From assembly GCA_037178625.1 (NCBI GenBank), contig CM074143.1, positions 124,001 to 188,000 on the forward strand: a DNA stretch of 64,000 nucleotides. Direction: 5' to 3'. Origin of the DNA: Skeletonema tropicum (lineage: Eukaryota > Bacillariophyta > Thalassiosirophyceae > Thalassiosirales > Thalassiosiraceae). The notes beneath the pieces are model-generated. The model had not been told where the DNA came from. It saw only the letters and a list, made by a program, of their open reading frames with translations, and ran no database searches. Positions 63,450 through 64,000 of the stretch are shown one piece after another (within the stretch, counting starts at the first letter, position 1; each line of letters opens with the position of its first letter). Made by a program: the position numbers and the translations under genes.

Positions 63450-64000
63450 CTAGCTTTCAGTTCCTACTTTCGTCGTCACCTCCGCATCCATCTCCTCCTC
63501 CACTTGCATATCAACATTAGTTGATGATTCAAAGCCACTCGCCTCAATTGATTCAATACTCGGCACAAATTCCTTGACAAACACACTCAATCGAGTGGTC
63601 CACCCCTTCACAAAGCCATTTGTCCCATCAGGACCTTTGGCCATACGAGATTGTGCCATTATTTGACCACCCATCCCCTTCAGCTCCTTCTTTACGGTCA
63701 AATTCAGTCTTGGGCGTTCTTTCAACCCCCCGCTGCTTCCACTTCGGTCCCGATTGAACGAAGATGCAAGGTGAATGTCCTTTGTCCGGCACACTCCATA
63801 CATTTGGCCTTCGTACAATATTCCATCTACTTTCTCCTTATCCTGGAGGAGAGACTTGTGGCAACTGATCACTTCCGACAATTTGATTTCATATCTTTGC
63901 TCATTATTTGAAGATGACACAAAGACTGCTGTATCTGCCTCCATGTTGATATCTTCAAGTGTACCGCCCACGTTCGTAGCGGCACCCGCCTTCTCGACAC
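63450..64000 (-). CDS. Partial gene, unrecognised protein C-terminus
   Basis: The minus-strand frame is open from the window edge (64000) to the stop at 63450. The visible 180 or so residues are GGTLEDINMEADTAVFVSSS, YEIKLSEVISCHKSLLQDKE, GILYEGQMYGVCRTKDIHLA, RPRLNLTVKKELKGMGGQIM, AQSRMAKGPDGTNGFVKGWT and an acidic end. The even mix of hydrophobic and charged residues suggests a folded domain rather than a disordered tail. I do not recognise it. The start lies beyond the window. It converges with the REEP-like gene, about 100 bases away. Confidence 0.65.
   Translation of the reverse strand, partial: VEKAGAATNVGGTLEDINMEADTAVFVSSSNNEQRYEIKLSEVISCHKSLLQDKEKVDGILYEGQMYGVCRTKDIHLASSFNRDRSGSSGGLKERPRLNLTVKKELKGMGGQIMAQSRMAKGPDGTNGFVKGWTTRLSVFVKEFVPSIESIEASGFESSTNVDMQVEEEMDAEVTTKVGTES

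Overview
The window is nuclear DNA from a eukaryotic microalga, most probably a diatom. Genes carry short GT-AG introns (about 50 to 330 bases). One gene has the diatom-type DUF6824 motif (DVLxGRG...HPGN), another remnant has a heat-shock-factor DNA-binding domain, and Ty1/copia and Ty3/gypsy fragments are present. Ser/Asp/Gln-rich disordered proteins dominate. The species cannot be fixed from sequence alone.

Layout. 1-12.1 kb is a repeat-rich patch: a Ty3/gypsy element whose integrase segment is inverted between perfect 15-base inverted repeats, a truncated near-identical copy of a neighbouring three-exon gene (intact copy at 8.4-10.6 kb), and a short retroelement-like unit with two 462-base terminal repeats. 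12.0-14.1 kb is a beta-propeller-like gene broken by a 13-base tandem duplication. 14.2-26.3 kb is gene-poor: interspersed repeats, a decayed R2-like non-LTR retrotransposon (C2H2 fingers, RT, endonuclease-like tail), transposon ends and one tRNA-Glu. 26.4-32.3 kb holds a small spliced membrane-protein gene, a 2OG-Fe(II) oxygenase-like gene and a long two-exon zinc-finger/coiled-coil gene. 32.4-49.3 kb is the most distinctive part: six co-oriented copies of an unrecognised Ser-rich, acidic family arranged as three doublets (one member a pseudogene), with an acyl-protein thioesterase in the middle and two upstream modules that lack a gene. 50.5-55.5 kb has a broken HSF-type gene next to a 4.1-kb DNA transposon with about 240-base inverted ends, carrying a truncated DDE transposase and an XPG/FEN1-like nuclease with a SWIM-type zinc motif. 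56.3-56.9 kb is a 646-base transposon with perfect 26-base ends and a tiny Cys-rich ORF. 57.9-64 kb returns to ordinary genes: an EF-hand-like/coiled-coil protein, the DUF6824 protein, a membrane protein with a duplicated TB2/DP1/HVA22-type domain, and a partial gene at the edge.

No operon or pathway logic is visible. The main stories are local duplication, mobile-element activity and expansion of one lineage-specific gene family. All splice models were read by eye from splice-site consensus and frame continuity.
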